A stretch of 64,000 nt of DNA from Natronosalvus halobius (lineage in GTDB: Archaea > Halobacteriota > Halobacteria > Halobacteriales > Natrialbaceae), in the NCBI RefSeq assembly GCF_024138145.1, contig NZ_CP099997.1:1-64000 (forward strand). Reading direction: 5' to 3'. Position 1 is the first letter of the stretch, and each line of letters opens with the position of its first letter. Positions 17,296 to 24,805 of the stretch are shown here, in pieces. Made by a program: the position numbers and the translations under genes. The notes under the pieces are model-generated. The model ran no database searches and was not told the origin of the DNA. It saw nothing but the letters and a program-made list of their open reading frames with translations.

Positions 17296-18120
17296 TCACT
17301 TCGTTCCGATACCGATGTTGACGGTGTTGTTCAACACGGCTGGACCGCTCCCGTCGGAACGCTCGCTCAGTTTGTCGTCCAGCACCGTTCGGGCCGCATC
17401 CTGCTGCTCCGCCGTCAGGTCGGCGACTAACCCCGCCCCGATCGGATTGCTGGCGGTCACCCAGTCCCACAGCTGCGCGCCGGAGTGGAACGCCAGCCGA
17501 TGATTCGTCGTCTCCACGCGAATCTTCGTGAGGCCGGCGTCGGACAGTTTCTCGTGCAACTTCTCGGGATCCGCCACCTGGAACGGTAACGGCGGCGGGT
17601 CTGACGGAAGGCCCGCGAAACCTGGGACGGCGGCTTTCACGGCACCGAGGAAGAACTGTAGGAACTCGATTTCGGCGGGCGGCCCCATCGTGACCAGGAG
17701 GACGCGGCCACCGGGTCTGGTAACGCGCGTCAGTTCGTCCAGTCCCCGTGGGAGGTCGGGAAACAGCATGACGCCGAACTGTGAGCCGGCGACGTCGAAG
17801 GTGTTCTCCTCGAGTTCGAGTGCTTGCCCGTCCATGACGCGGGCCTCCAGGGTGGTGAGCCCCTCGTCACGCGCACGTGCCTCGAGGTGCTCGACCATGG
17901 CGGGGGAGATGTCCGTCGCCAGCACCTGTGCCCCCGCGCGAGCCGTGGGGATGCTCAACGCGCCACTGCCGGCCGCGACGTCCAGCACTCGCATTCCCGG
18001 CTGGAGCCCCACCCGCTCGAGGGCCTGTTCCGCGATGGCCACGTTCGACGGAGTTACGTACTCGTCGTACTCCGGCGCGATTTTGGTCCATTCGTCCTGG
18101 ATCTCTGCTTGTTCGGGCAT
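17296..18120 (-). CDS. Class I SAM-dependent methyltransferase
   Basis: A 274-aa cytoplasmic methyltransferase of the UbiE/Methyltransf_11 type. Motif I is VLDVAAGSGALSIPTARAGA (about residues 47-66), motif II ATDISPAMVEHLEAR, and then FDVAGSQFGVMLFPDLPRGL and VTRPGGRVLLVTMGPPAE. The substrate is unknown. I start at MPEQAEIQDEW; residues further upstream read through a palindromic promoter region. A 16-bp perfect palindrome lies 46 nt before the start. It lies in the insert between leuD and leuB. Confidence 0.85.
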   Translation of the reverse strand: MPEQAEIQDEWTKIAPEYDEYVTPSNVAIAEQALERVGLQPGMRVLDVAAGSGALSIPTARAGAQVLATDISPAMVEHLEARARDEGLTTLEARVMDGQALELEENTFDVAGSQFGVMLFPDLPRGLDELTRVTRPGGRVLLVTMGPPAEIEFLQFFLGAVKAAVPGFAGLPSDPPPLPFQVADPEKLHEKLSDAGLTKIRVETTNHRLAFHSGAQLWDWVTASNPIGAGLVADLTAEQQDAARTVLDDKLSERSDGSGPAVLNNTVNIGIGTK

Positions 18121-18165
18121 GATTCCTCGAATTCCAGTGCGTTCGCTGGATACATCTACATATCC

Positions 18166-18181
18166 GGTGAAATATTTCACC
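18166..18181. promoter_or_regulatory. Perfect 16-bp palindrome, candidate operator
   Basis: GGTGAAATATTTCACC reads identically on both strands. It is centred about 53 nt upstream of the methyltransferase start, with an AT-rich core, in otherwise GC-rich DNA. Two FilR1-like HTH regulators are encoded within 3 kb, so a binding site for one of them is a natural guess. Confidence 0.6.
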
Positions 18182-18315
18182 CCGTGAAGAACCGGTTGGG
18201 TTTGCGATAGCTATGGTCAATACAGTGGATCACCGTGGTCGTCCGATTCCGTGATCTTTGGCCGTATCGGTAGTCGCCGAGCGTCTCCTACGTCTCCTCA
18301 ACTCGTGGACGCACT

Positions 18316-19140
18316 CTACCGTTGGCGGTCCGACGAGACGAGCGTCTCGAACGCTTGCGACTCGACTGGCCTCGCCTCGTCGCGGACGCGCTCGAAGGTG
18401 GAGATGGCCCACTCTCGAGCCGCCAGTGCATCCGTATCGATTATGGCCGTCAGCGCGCCAGTCTCCGCGTCGTGACAGCAGATGCCGGCGCGGTCGTCGA
18501 CGACGCCGAGCCCGCACCGGGACCGGTCAGGGAGGTCGTCGTGGACGAGAACGGTGCAGTGGTCACACGATGCGGCTTCCATCACCCGTTCGGGATTCCA
18601 GGCGAGGGTCTGCTCGAGCGCCGTCGGGGAGTACACGTACTCGAGCTCCATCCCGTCGAGGACGGCCTGGCACACCGCCTCGTTGTTGATCGACTTGAAC
18701 ACGATACTGTCGAACCCCCGCATTCGAGTGGTCCCCTCGATGAGGTGGGTGAGACGTTCGATCGGCTCGTACGGGTACCCAGGGCCGGGGTACGAGACCA
18801 CCGCATCGGTGAAGAGGTCGACGGAGAACCCCTCCATCTCCCGGGGGAGCCACTGCCAGACGTCGCGGAGCTTGTGTTCGATTTCCATCGCTTCGCGGAG
18901 CTCGAGGAACCGCTCTGCGACGAACTCGCCGAGCGACGTCAGGCAATAGGTCGGCCCATCCCGGGCGATCCATCGACGGTCTTCGAAGTCGGCGAGAATC
19001 CGACTCATCGTCGGTGTAGAGGCTCCCGTCGCGGCGGCGAGATCGCGCCGTTCGCGGGCGCCATCGGTCAGCCCCTCCAGGACACCAACTCTGTGGGTGG
19101 ATCTGGCGAGAAAGTCGATCTCTTCGAGGGCAGCATCCAT
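18316..19140 (-). CDS. FilR1-like winged-helix transcriptional regulator
   Basis: A 274-aa DNA-binding protein. The N-terminal winged HTH (EEIDFLARSTHRVGVLEGL, then RRDLAAATGASTPTMSRILA, recognition helix about residues 38-55) is followed by a dimer/sensor region that resembles the FilR1 (DUF1724) domain. That region is shared with the regulator at 20762 (IEHKLRDVWQWLPREM here; AEHRLREPLQWMPSDL there). Cys-rich spot SCDHC (about 198). ATG 19140 is chosen because TCATACA lies about 24 nt upstream on this strand. Probably controls the adjacent methyltransferase genes; ligand unknown. Confidence 0.8.
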   Translation of the reverse strand: MDAALEEIDFLARSTHRVGVLEGLTDGARERRDLAAATGASTPTMSRILADFEDRRWIARDGPTYCLTSLGEFVAERFLELREAMEIEHKLRDVWQWLPREMEGFSVDLFTDAVVSYPGPGYPYEPIERLTHLIEGTTRMRGFDSIVFKSINNEAVCQAVLDGMELEYVYSPTALEQTLAWNPERVMEAASCDHCTVLVHDDLPDRSRCGLGVVDDRAGICCHDAETGALTAIIDTDALAAREWAISTFERVRDEARPVESQAFETLVSSDRQR

Positions 19141-19336
19141 GGTATGTTTACACATGGCATTGTATGATGCGTATCGGTGCTCGTCTCCTTCGAGACGGAA
19201 TGTGTTCCGTCTACTCAGCATCGTCTGAGTGTGCTACTCGATACTCGAGTTCGGTTATGCCCCAATTCTCGAGCGATTCGGGACAAACAGCATTTCATTT
19301 CGCCTGCACCGGCCCCTATCGCTCGCTCGTTTCGCC

Positions 19337-20395
19337 TTACGGCTTGGCTTCGAACACGAGATTCAGGGGCGTCTCGGCCGCCCGGCGGAACCGGGTGAAG
19401 CCGCCGTCGGCGACGGCTTCCTGAATACCAGTCTCGCCAGCCTGAGCGCCTAGCACGCGCTCGGCCTCCTGATCGAGTGCACACGGCGTACAGATCAGCG
19501 TCGAGATCGAGTAGGCTGCCCGTCCCATCGGGTTGAGGTTGTCCGCCACGCGGTCGTTGGCGAACAGCTCGACGATCATCCACGTGCCGTCGTCGGCGAG
19601 CGTTTCCCGGACGTGCGCGGCCGCCCCCACCGGATCTCCCATGTCGTGGAAGGCGTCGAACGTGGCCACGAAGTCGTAACTCGCGCCGTCGTACGACTTG
19701 GCCGTCGCCACCTCGAAGCTCACACGGTCGGCGACACCGGCTTCGGCTGCTCGCTCCCGGGCCGCCGCTATCGAGGGTTCGTGCGGGTCGATGCCGACGA
19801 ACGTCGACTCCGGGTACGCCTCCGCCATCAGGATGGTCGAGGCGCCGTGGCCACAGCCCACGTCGGCGATGCGCCCACCGTCCTGGAGCGTCGTGTCCAC
19901 CCCCTCGAGCGCGGGAATCCAGTTGTCGACCAGGTTCGCCGCGTACTGTGGTCGCCAGGAGTACTCGATTGCGTGGAACAGGTCCGCGTCGTGTTCGTGC
20001 CAGCCTACGCCCTCGCCCGTGCGGAACGCCTCGACGAGTTGTGATTCGATCCTGGCCGCCGACAGAGCGACCTGGAAGTTACCGACCATGAACGCCGGGC
20101 TGGTTTCGTCGGCGAGCACCGCGGCCTGCTCGGGGGTGAGGGTGTAGCGATCCGTCTCCGAATCGTAGGTGACGTACCCTCCAGCGGCCTGCGAGGGGAG
20201 CCACTCGCGGACGTACCGTTCCGCGGTATCCGTTTTCTCGGCCAGTTCGGCTGACGTAAGTGGGCCCGCTTCGGCGAGCGTATCGTACAGGCCGAGTTTG
20301 TCGCCGATGACGACGAGCGGCGCATGTGCTGTCGCTCCGAAGTCGGTTATCGCTGTCTGTACGTGCTGGTTCAGTCGTTCTTCGTCGAGTGTCAT
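19337..20395 (-). CDS. SAM-dependent methyltransferase with N-terminal winged helix
   Basis: A 352-aa enzyme. Residues about 15-95 form a winged-helix dimerisation domain (PLVVIGDKLGLYDTLAEAGP, then SAELAEKTDTAERYVREWL), as in Rv2258c-like and O-methyltransferase families. The C-terminal Rossmann domain has motif I ADVGCGHGASTILMAEAYPE (about 176-195), followed by FVGIDPHEPSI and VATFDAFHDMGDP. It is probably a small-molecule methyltransferase; substrate unknown. There is no good TATA box at leaderless distance. The start overlaps (ATGA) the end of a possible 60-aa ORF upstream. Confidence 0.85.
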   Translation of the reverse strand: MTLDEERLNQHVQTAITDFGATAHAPLVVIGDKLGLYDTLAEAGPLTSAELAEKTDTAERYVREWLPSQAAGGYVTYDSETDRYTLTPEQAAVLADETSPAFMVGNFQVALSAARIESQLVEAFRTGEGVGWHEHDADLFHAIEYSWRPQYAANLVDNWIPALEGVDTTLQDGGRIADVGCGHGASTILMAEAYPESTFVGIDPHEPSIAAARERAAEAGVADRVSFEVATAKSYDGASYDFVATFDAFHDMGDPVGAAAHVRETLADDGTWMIVELFANDRVADNLNPMGRAAYSISTLICTPCALDQEAERVLGAQAGETGIQEAVADGGFTRFRRAAETPLNLVFEAKP

Positions 20396-20574
20396 GATTG
20401 GTCGTCGTAGGTGTTGTCGGCTGGATTGTCGATTGCGTTCGACCGCCCGGTTCTCACGTTTCTCACTCGATGCGGCCCGAGGACCGCCTTCGTGTGGGGT
20501 GCATTCTCATCCGTCGATTCGCACCAGCATGACGTTCCGGGGGTTACGTCGATCACGGTGTCTTCGATGATCAC
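20392..20574 (-). CDS. Possible 60-aa protein coupled to the methyltransferase
   Basis: GTG-started ORF beginning MIIEDTVIDVTPGTSCWCES, whose TGA overlaps the ATG of the downstream methyltransferase by 4 nt. The wobble positions are only moderately GC-rich, and no domain is recognised. The exact overlap, and the lack of a separate promoter for the methyltransferase, are the reasons to list it. Chance is a real alternative. Confidence 0.3.
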   Translation of the reverse strand: MIIEDTVIDVTPGTSCWCESTDENAPHTKAVLGPHRVRNVRTGRSNAIDNPADNTYDDQS

Positions 20575-20579
20575 GGTGT
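20551..20579. repeat. Direct repeat GATCACGGTGT, 18-bp period
   Basis: GATCACGGTGT occurs at 20551-20561 and 20569-20579 in the divergent region between the methyltransferase and the second FilR1-like regulator. The roughly two-helical-turn spacing suits a dimeric regulator binding one face. Confidence 0.5.
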
Positions 20580-20731
20580 GGACGACGAACGGATGGTGAG
20601 ATGACGGCCTCGTCGGCCGTGAATCAAATCGACTTGATCAGACGATCTCGAAGCACTTGGCCAACGATCGGAAGCCCAAGATATGGCTATCCCACCACTA
20701 CCACCACCCCACCACCATCTCGCCCCATAGG

Positions 20732-20737
20732 TTAATA
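20732..20737 (+). promoter_or_regulatory. TATA box of the second regulator
   Basis: TTAATA lies about 27 nt before the ATG at 20762, supporting that start and a leaderless transcript. A CCA-rich tract lies just upstream. Confidence 0.6.
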
Positions 20738-20761
20738 CCACGATTCGAGTTACCAATAGAC

Positions 20762-21610
20762 ATGGCCACTGCACTCGAGGACGTTGCGTTTCTCGCGAAC
20801 TCGGAGAACCGCGTGGCAGTCTTACGGCTCCTCGTCGAGGCTCCGCACAGTCACGACGAGATACGTGATCGGATCGGTGCATCGCGGGTGACGACCGCGC
20901 GCATTCTTCGGGAGCTCGAAGAGCGCAACTGGATCGCACGCTCGGGCCAGGAGTCCACGGCGACACCGACTGGTGAATGGGTGTGTGACGAATTCACGCG
21001 CCTGGTGGGCGAGATGGAGGCCGAACATCGGCTGCGTGAACCCCTGCAGTGGATGCCGTCCGACCTTCTGACGTTCGACGTCCAGCGCCTTCGCGATGCC
21101 GAACTCATCGTTCTCGAGGAGAGTGACGCGACCGCCATCATTCGACGGATACTCGAATTTCGCCGCTCTGGCGACCGGATTCGGGGCGTTACACGCACGG
21201 TCGCCCCGGAGTTCATCGAAAACGACTGGGAGTCGACCGTCCACGGGGACACCCACCTCGAAATGGTAATCACGCCGGACGTCCTCGACGCCATCCGAAC
21301 TCATCCGACCTCCGCAAAGCAGTTGCGTGAGATGCTCGATGAGACAGATGTCCACGTGTCTGTCTTCGAAGACATCCCGATTTCAGTCGGTATCGTCGAC
21401 GGCGCGGTGGGAATCGACCTCACTGACGAACAGGGAGTCGTCAAAGGAGGGTTCGTCACTGAGGACGAGGCCGTCTACGAGTGGGCAGTCGACCTCTTCG
21501 AATCGTGCCGTGACGAAGCGAGCCCAGTGGATCCTGACGAGGCCACGGCTGACCACTCAGTTGGCGTGAATCTTGCTCGGCCTCGGGAGCGAGACGGGCC
21601 CGTGTCGTAG
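20762..21610 (+). CDS. FilR1-like winged-helix transcriptional regulator
   Basis: A 282-aa paralogue-like relative of the regulator at 18316-19140. The N-terminal HTH (LEDVAFLANSENRVAVLRLL, then DEIRDRIGASRVTTARILRE, about residues 28-47) is followed by a wing (ERNWIARSGQ) and a FilR1-type C-terminal domain ending in FVTEDEAVYEWAVDLFESCR. That end parallels ALAAREWAISTFERVRDEAR in the other protein. The ATG has a TATA box 27 nt upstream. Divergent from the winged-helix methyltransferase, so it likely regulates it or itself. Confidence 0.82.
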   Translation: MATALEDVAFLANSENRVAVLRLLVEAPHSHDEIRDRIGASRVTTARILRELEERNWIARSGQESTATPTGEWVCDEFTRLVGEMEAEHRLREPLQWMPSDLLTFDVQRLRDAELIVLEESDATAIIRRILEFRRSGDRIRGVTRTVAPEFIENDWESTVHGDTHLEMVITPDVLDAIRTHPTSAKQLREMLDETDVHVSVFEDIPISVGIVDGAVGIDLTDEQGVVKGGFVTEDEAVYEWAVDLFESCRDEASPVDPDEATADHSVGVNLARPRERDGPVS

Positions 21611-21929
21611 TCCGTATCGCCGGGGTCGACCTCGGGTCTTACCGTCTTGTCGTGGGGACCCATCGAACCACTCGACGTGTGTCGAACCGCTCGAGTCCCT
21701 TCGAGAAAGTTCGATCCAGCGCTGCCGCAGATCGTCCCAGCCTGCTACCAGTAGACTCGGCGAATCCGTGACGACTTCGCTGCTCCGACGGCGCCGAACT
21801 CGTTGAGAGCGAACGCTCGAAGCGATTCAGTCGTCACGTTTCCGTTTTCTGGACAACGGGTGCCTCAAGGTAACCGCGGTACCAGGTTACTGGGGGTTCG
21901 ACGGTACCACGAGGTCCTGTTCAGCTCCG
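21611..21929. other. Intergenic region with a hairpin
   Basis: No gene seen. It contains GTAACC...GGTTAC (21870-21890, 6-bp arms with a KpnI-like GGTACC inside the loop), lying downstream of the small membrane protein stop on the minus strand. It might help end that transcript. Confidence 0.4.
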
Positions 21930-22109
21930 TCACAGGGTTCGTGCGTGGAGCAAGAACCCGAGGGTAAACAGCACCGGAACGACGGCGAGCCATCCGAAGA
22001 GGTACAGGAAGAGTACGTTCAGAAGCACCAGTCCGCTGTAAGAAAATTCTCGCTTCCCGAGTGTATTCAGTGTACTGTACGCGATCTGGTTCCGTCCAAG
22101 CACCACCAT
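21930..22109 (-). CDS. Small membrane protein, 59 aa
   Basis: A short ORF that could be missed by length filters: it starts MVVLGRNQIAYSTLNTLGKR and continues into an almost wholly hydrophobic 28-residue stretch (SGLVLLNVLFLYLFGWLAVV, then PVLFTLGFLL) and the end HARTL. That is long enough for one membrane span plus a turn, or two short helices. TTATCATA on the minus strand (22132-22139) lies about 26 nt before the ATG, the leaderless spacing. Function unknown. The wobble positions are less GC-rich than in neighbours, which hints at transfer with the insert. Confidence 0.55.
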   Translation of the reverse strand: MVVLGRNQIAYSTLNTLGKREFSYSGLVLLNVLFLYLFGWLAVVPVLFTLGFLLHARTL

Positions 22110-22214
22110 GAAGCAGACACTCGAATGCGAGTATGATAACCTTTCTGGCTATTCGGATTCTCGAGACTGTACGATATATTGATATACGACCGCTCGTCGA
22201 CGACCAGGACTGGC

Positions 22215-22221
22215 AAATATA
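22215..22221 (+). promoter_or_regulatory. TATA box of leuB
   Basis: AAATATA about 47 nt before the leuB ATG, giving a predicted 5' leader near 20 nt. leuB therefore seems to have its own promoter after separation from the leu operon. Confidence 0.5.
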
Positions 22222-22264
22222 CCGCTTTCGATACCCTCTTTGGGCTTCCACGACGAGCGCGAGC

Positions 22265-23245
22265 ATGACCCACGACATCGCCGTCGTTCCAGGAGACGGC
22301 ATCGGCCAGGAAGTGACGCCGGCCGCGCTCGAGGTACTCGAAGCGATAGACGTCGACTTTTCGTTTCGCGAGGCGGCGGCGGGCGACGCCGTGAAGGCGG
22401 AGACTGGCGAGGCGCTTCCGCAGGAGACCTACGATCTCGTCGCCTCGAGTGACGTGACGCTCTTCGGCGCGGCGGGCGAGACCGCTGCGGACGTGATTCT
22501 TCCACTGCGCGAGGCCGTCGACTCGTTCGTCAACGTTCGGCCCGCCAGGGCGTACCCTGGCGTCGACGCGGTTCGGCCCGAGACGGACCTCGTCTTTCTC
22601 CGGGAGAACACCGAGGGGGTCTACGCGGGCCACGAAACCCGGCTGAGCGACGACCTCTCGACGCTGACGCGCGTAGTGACCGACTCGGGCTCGCGACGGC
22701 TCGCCGAGTACGCCTGCGAGTTCGTCGACGACCGTGGCCTCGACGAGTTTGCAGTCGTTCACAAGGCCAACGTGATGCGCGAGACGGACGGCCGGTTTCG
22801 CGACGCGGTCGTCGGCGTGGCCGACGCGGAGGGCGTGGAGACACAGGAGGTGCTGATGGACGCCTTCGCCACTCACGTCTGTCTCGACCCGGCGCAGTTC
22901 GACGTCGTGGTCTGTCCCAACCTCGCGGGCGACGTGCTCTCGGACCTCGCGGCGGGCCTCGTCGGCGGTCTCGGCTTACTCCCGAGCGCGAACGTCGGAC
23001 CCGACCGAGCGCTCTTCGAACCGGTCCACGGCACCGCTCCCGACATCGCCGGCCAGGGCGTCGCCAACCCCGCCGCCGCCATCCTCTCGGCGGCGATGCT
23101 GCTCGAGTACCTCGGCCACGAAGACGAGGGCGCGGCCGTCCAGGAGGCCGTCGAAGGCGTGCTCGATGACGGCCCGCGGACGGGTGACCTCGGTGGCGAC
23201 GCCTCGACGGACGAGGTGACGGCGGCAGTTATCGATCGACTGTAG
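22265..23245 (+). CDS. leuB: 3-isopropylmalate dehydrogenase
   Basis: Oxidises and decarboxylates 3-isopropylmalate with NAD, completing the leucine-specific pathway. [20 protein letters not shown] opens the protein. The substrate/metal region [14 protein letters not shown] (about residues 112-125) and [20 protein letters not shown] (about 238-257) are family signatures. 326 aa, archaeal length. It is isolated from leuCD by about 5 kb of inserted genes. The ATG at 22265 is favoured since [14 protein letters not shown] is the usual start. Confidence 0.93.
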   Translation: MTHDIAVVPGDGIGQEVTPAALEVLEAIDVDFSFREAAAGDAVKAETGEALPQETYDLVASSDVTLFGAAGETAADVILPLREAVDSFVNVRPARAYPGVDAVRPETDLVFLRENTEGVYAGHETRLSDDLSTLTRVVTDSGSRRLAEYACEFVDDRGLDEFAVVHKANVMRETDGRFRDAVVGVADAEGVETQEVLMDAFATHVCLDPAQFDVVVCPNLAGDVLSDLAAGLVGGLGLLPSANVGPDRALFEPVHGTAPDIAGQGVANPAAAILSAAMLLEYLGHEDEGAAVQEAVEGVLDDGPRTGDLGGDASTDEVTAAVIDRL

Positions 23246-23255
23246 CGCGTTTCGA

Positions 23256-23261
23256 TTTTTT
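23256..23261 (+). terminator. T6 terminator after leuB
   Basis: A T6 run (within CGATTTTTTGCG), 11 nt after the leuB stop and just before the convergent GrpB-like gene. Archaeal RNA polymerase stops at such U-runs without needing a hairpin. Confidence 0.55.
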
Positions 23262-23280
23262 GCGAGCGAGACTGGTTCGG

Positions 23281-23877
23281 TCAGGGTCGCTCGCCGACGT
23301 CGTACCCCGAGGAGGCCCCCCGCTCGAGAATCTCCCCGACGAGTGGTTCCTTTCGGTCGGTGTATGCCGCCCGATCATCCGAATGACGCTCCACGAGCCG
23401 TCGCTTGAGCGTCTCGTATGCCTCGGCCGCGGATGGGGTCGCCTGCAGAAAGTCCCGAAAGACCACCTGCTCGCGGTGACAGTCGCTTCCCCACGGCGCG
23501 ACCGACAGGTAGTGCGTTCGGTCGGTTTTCGGCCCCTTCGCGAAGAAGGCGCGCTCCGGAACCCCGTCGTTCGCTCGACGTTCGTATCCGAGGCGCTCGA
23601 GCGCCGGTTGCAGCTCGGAAACGGCCTCGAGGTCCGCGACCAGGACGAGCAGATCCAGGATCGGCTTCGCGGCGAGTCCGGGGACGGCCGTCGAGCCGAC
23701 GTGCTCGTATCCGAGAATCTGGTCACCAACCCCGTTCCGTTCGAACGCCTCCTGGAGGCACTCGAGCTCGGCCGCGGCCGCGTCGAGCCATCCCGGGTGG
23801 TGTGAAACGAGGGAGACGGTCCCTCGTTCGAGGCCGAGCGGTGGGCCGTCGTTGGAGGGACTGGAGTCCGTCATCAA
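23281..23877 (-). CDS. GrpB/UPF0157 family protein
   Basis: A 198-aa member of the GrpB nucleotidyltransferase-fold family (function poorly known; the CoaE-associated domain). The family's signature YEHVGSTAVPGLAAKPILDL (about residues 57-76) is present, followed by LGYERRANDGVPERAFFAKG and the THYLSVAPWGSDCHREQVVF region. The last gene of a minus-strand pair with dphB upstream (6 nt apart), so it is probably co-transcribed with it. Confidence 0.85.
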   Translation of the reverse strand: MMTDSSPSNDGPPLGLERGTVSLVSHHPGWLDAAAAELECLQEAFERNGVGDQILGYEHVGSTAVPGLAAKPILDLLVLVADLEAVSELQPALERLGYERRANDGVPERAFFAKGPKTDRTHYLSVAPWGSDCHREQVVFRDFLQATPSAAEAYETLKRRLVERHSDDRAAYTDRKEPLVGEILERGASSGYDVGERP

Positions 23878-23883
23878 CGACCG

Positions 23884-24657
23884 TCAGGCGATCTCGAGGT
23901 CGTCCCGGTCCGCCCCCGCCAGTTCACAGAGAGCGTCGGCCTCGAGCAGGTGCAGTTCGCCGGGGATCACGAGCAGGTGGAGCGGGTCGCCAAACTCCCG
24001 TCCGGCGAGGTCGGTCATCGTCCCCGCCTCGATCAGGGGGTCGGGACTGCCGGCTCGAGCGACCACGACGCCCACCAGGTCGGGGTACGCGTCAGCGAGC
24101 AACTCGGCGGCGACATCGGCGGTCATGTACTCGCCGCGTTCGGCCTTGATGTCCAGGTAAACCACGGTGTGCAGGTTCGCCTCGTGGTTCGCCTCGATGG
24201 TCTCGGTGACGCTGGCCGGCAACCCATCGGCGCCGTGGGCGTAGGGGAACGGGAGAGTCGTCGCCTTTCCGAACCGGTAGTTCTGGAGTCCGGTGAGCGA
24301 ACTGGTTGCCGTTTGAGCGGTAATGCCGTGGATCACGCGAGTCTCGATGCCGCGTTCGTGGGCCCGCAGTCGGAGGTCGACGTGCGTGGTCGAGATCATG
24401 GTGTCGCCGGCTGTGAGGAAGACGACGTCCTCGGTTTCGGCGGCCTCGAGGATGTCGTCCGGATGTTGTTCGACCCCCGCCCGGTCGCGGACCTCGACGT
24501 CGATGTCGTGGTGGTCTTCGAGCGACTCGACGGTGGTCCCGACGAGCTGGCTGGTGTAGAACTCGGCGTAGGCGCGGTCGGCGTTCCGGAGGGCGTCCTG
24601 ACCCTCGACGGTGATCGACCGCTCGTCGTAGAGGCCGAGTCCGACGAACGTGAGCAT
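23884..24657 (-). CDS. dphB: Diphthine synthase
   Basis: SAM-dependent methyltransferase for the diphthamide modification of elongation factor 2. The TP-methylase fold start MLTFVGLGLYDERSITVEG, the VVFLTAGDTMISTTHVDLRL motif (about residues 78-97) and SLTGLQNYRFGKATTLPFPY (about 123-142) are characteristic. 257 aa, normal. ATG 24657 is the family start; upstream residues in the open frame look non-coding. Confidence 0.94.
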   Translation of the reverse strand: MLTFVGLGLYDERSITVEGQDALRNADRAYAEFYTSQLVGTTVESLEDHHDIDVEVRDRAGVEQHPDDILEAAETEDVVFLTAGDTMISTTHVDLRLRAHERGIETRVIHGITAQTATSSLTGLQNYRFGKATTLPFPYAHGADGLPASVTETIEANHEANLHTVVYLDIKAERGEYMTADVAAELLADAYPDLVGVVVARAGSPDPLIEAGTMTDLAGREFGDPLHLLVIPGELHLLEADALCELAGADRDDLEIA

Positions 24658-24805
24658 ACCGGGTCTTTCGGGGGCGAGTGGAATACGTTTTCGAGTCACG
24701 CCTGCCCCGAACCCGACGAACCGTGCGTATCGAGCGGTGAGTCGACCGCTGAAACGGTCCGAACTACTAAGGTACGACCAGGAGATTTCGAATGTAGTTA
24801 CTAGT

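Noticed and set aside
20695-20725. CCA-rich tract as a regulatory repeat
   Set aside because: Irregular, without a fixed period or symmetry; simple low-complexity sequence upstream of the regulator.
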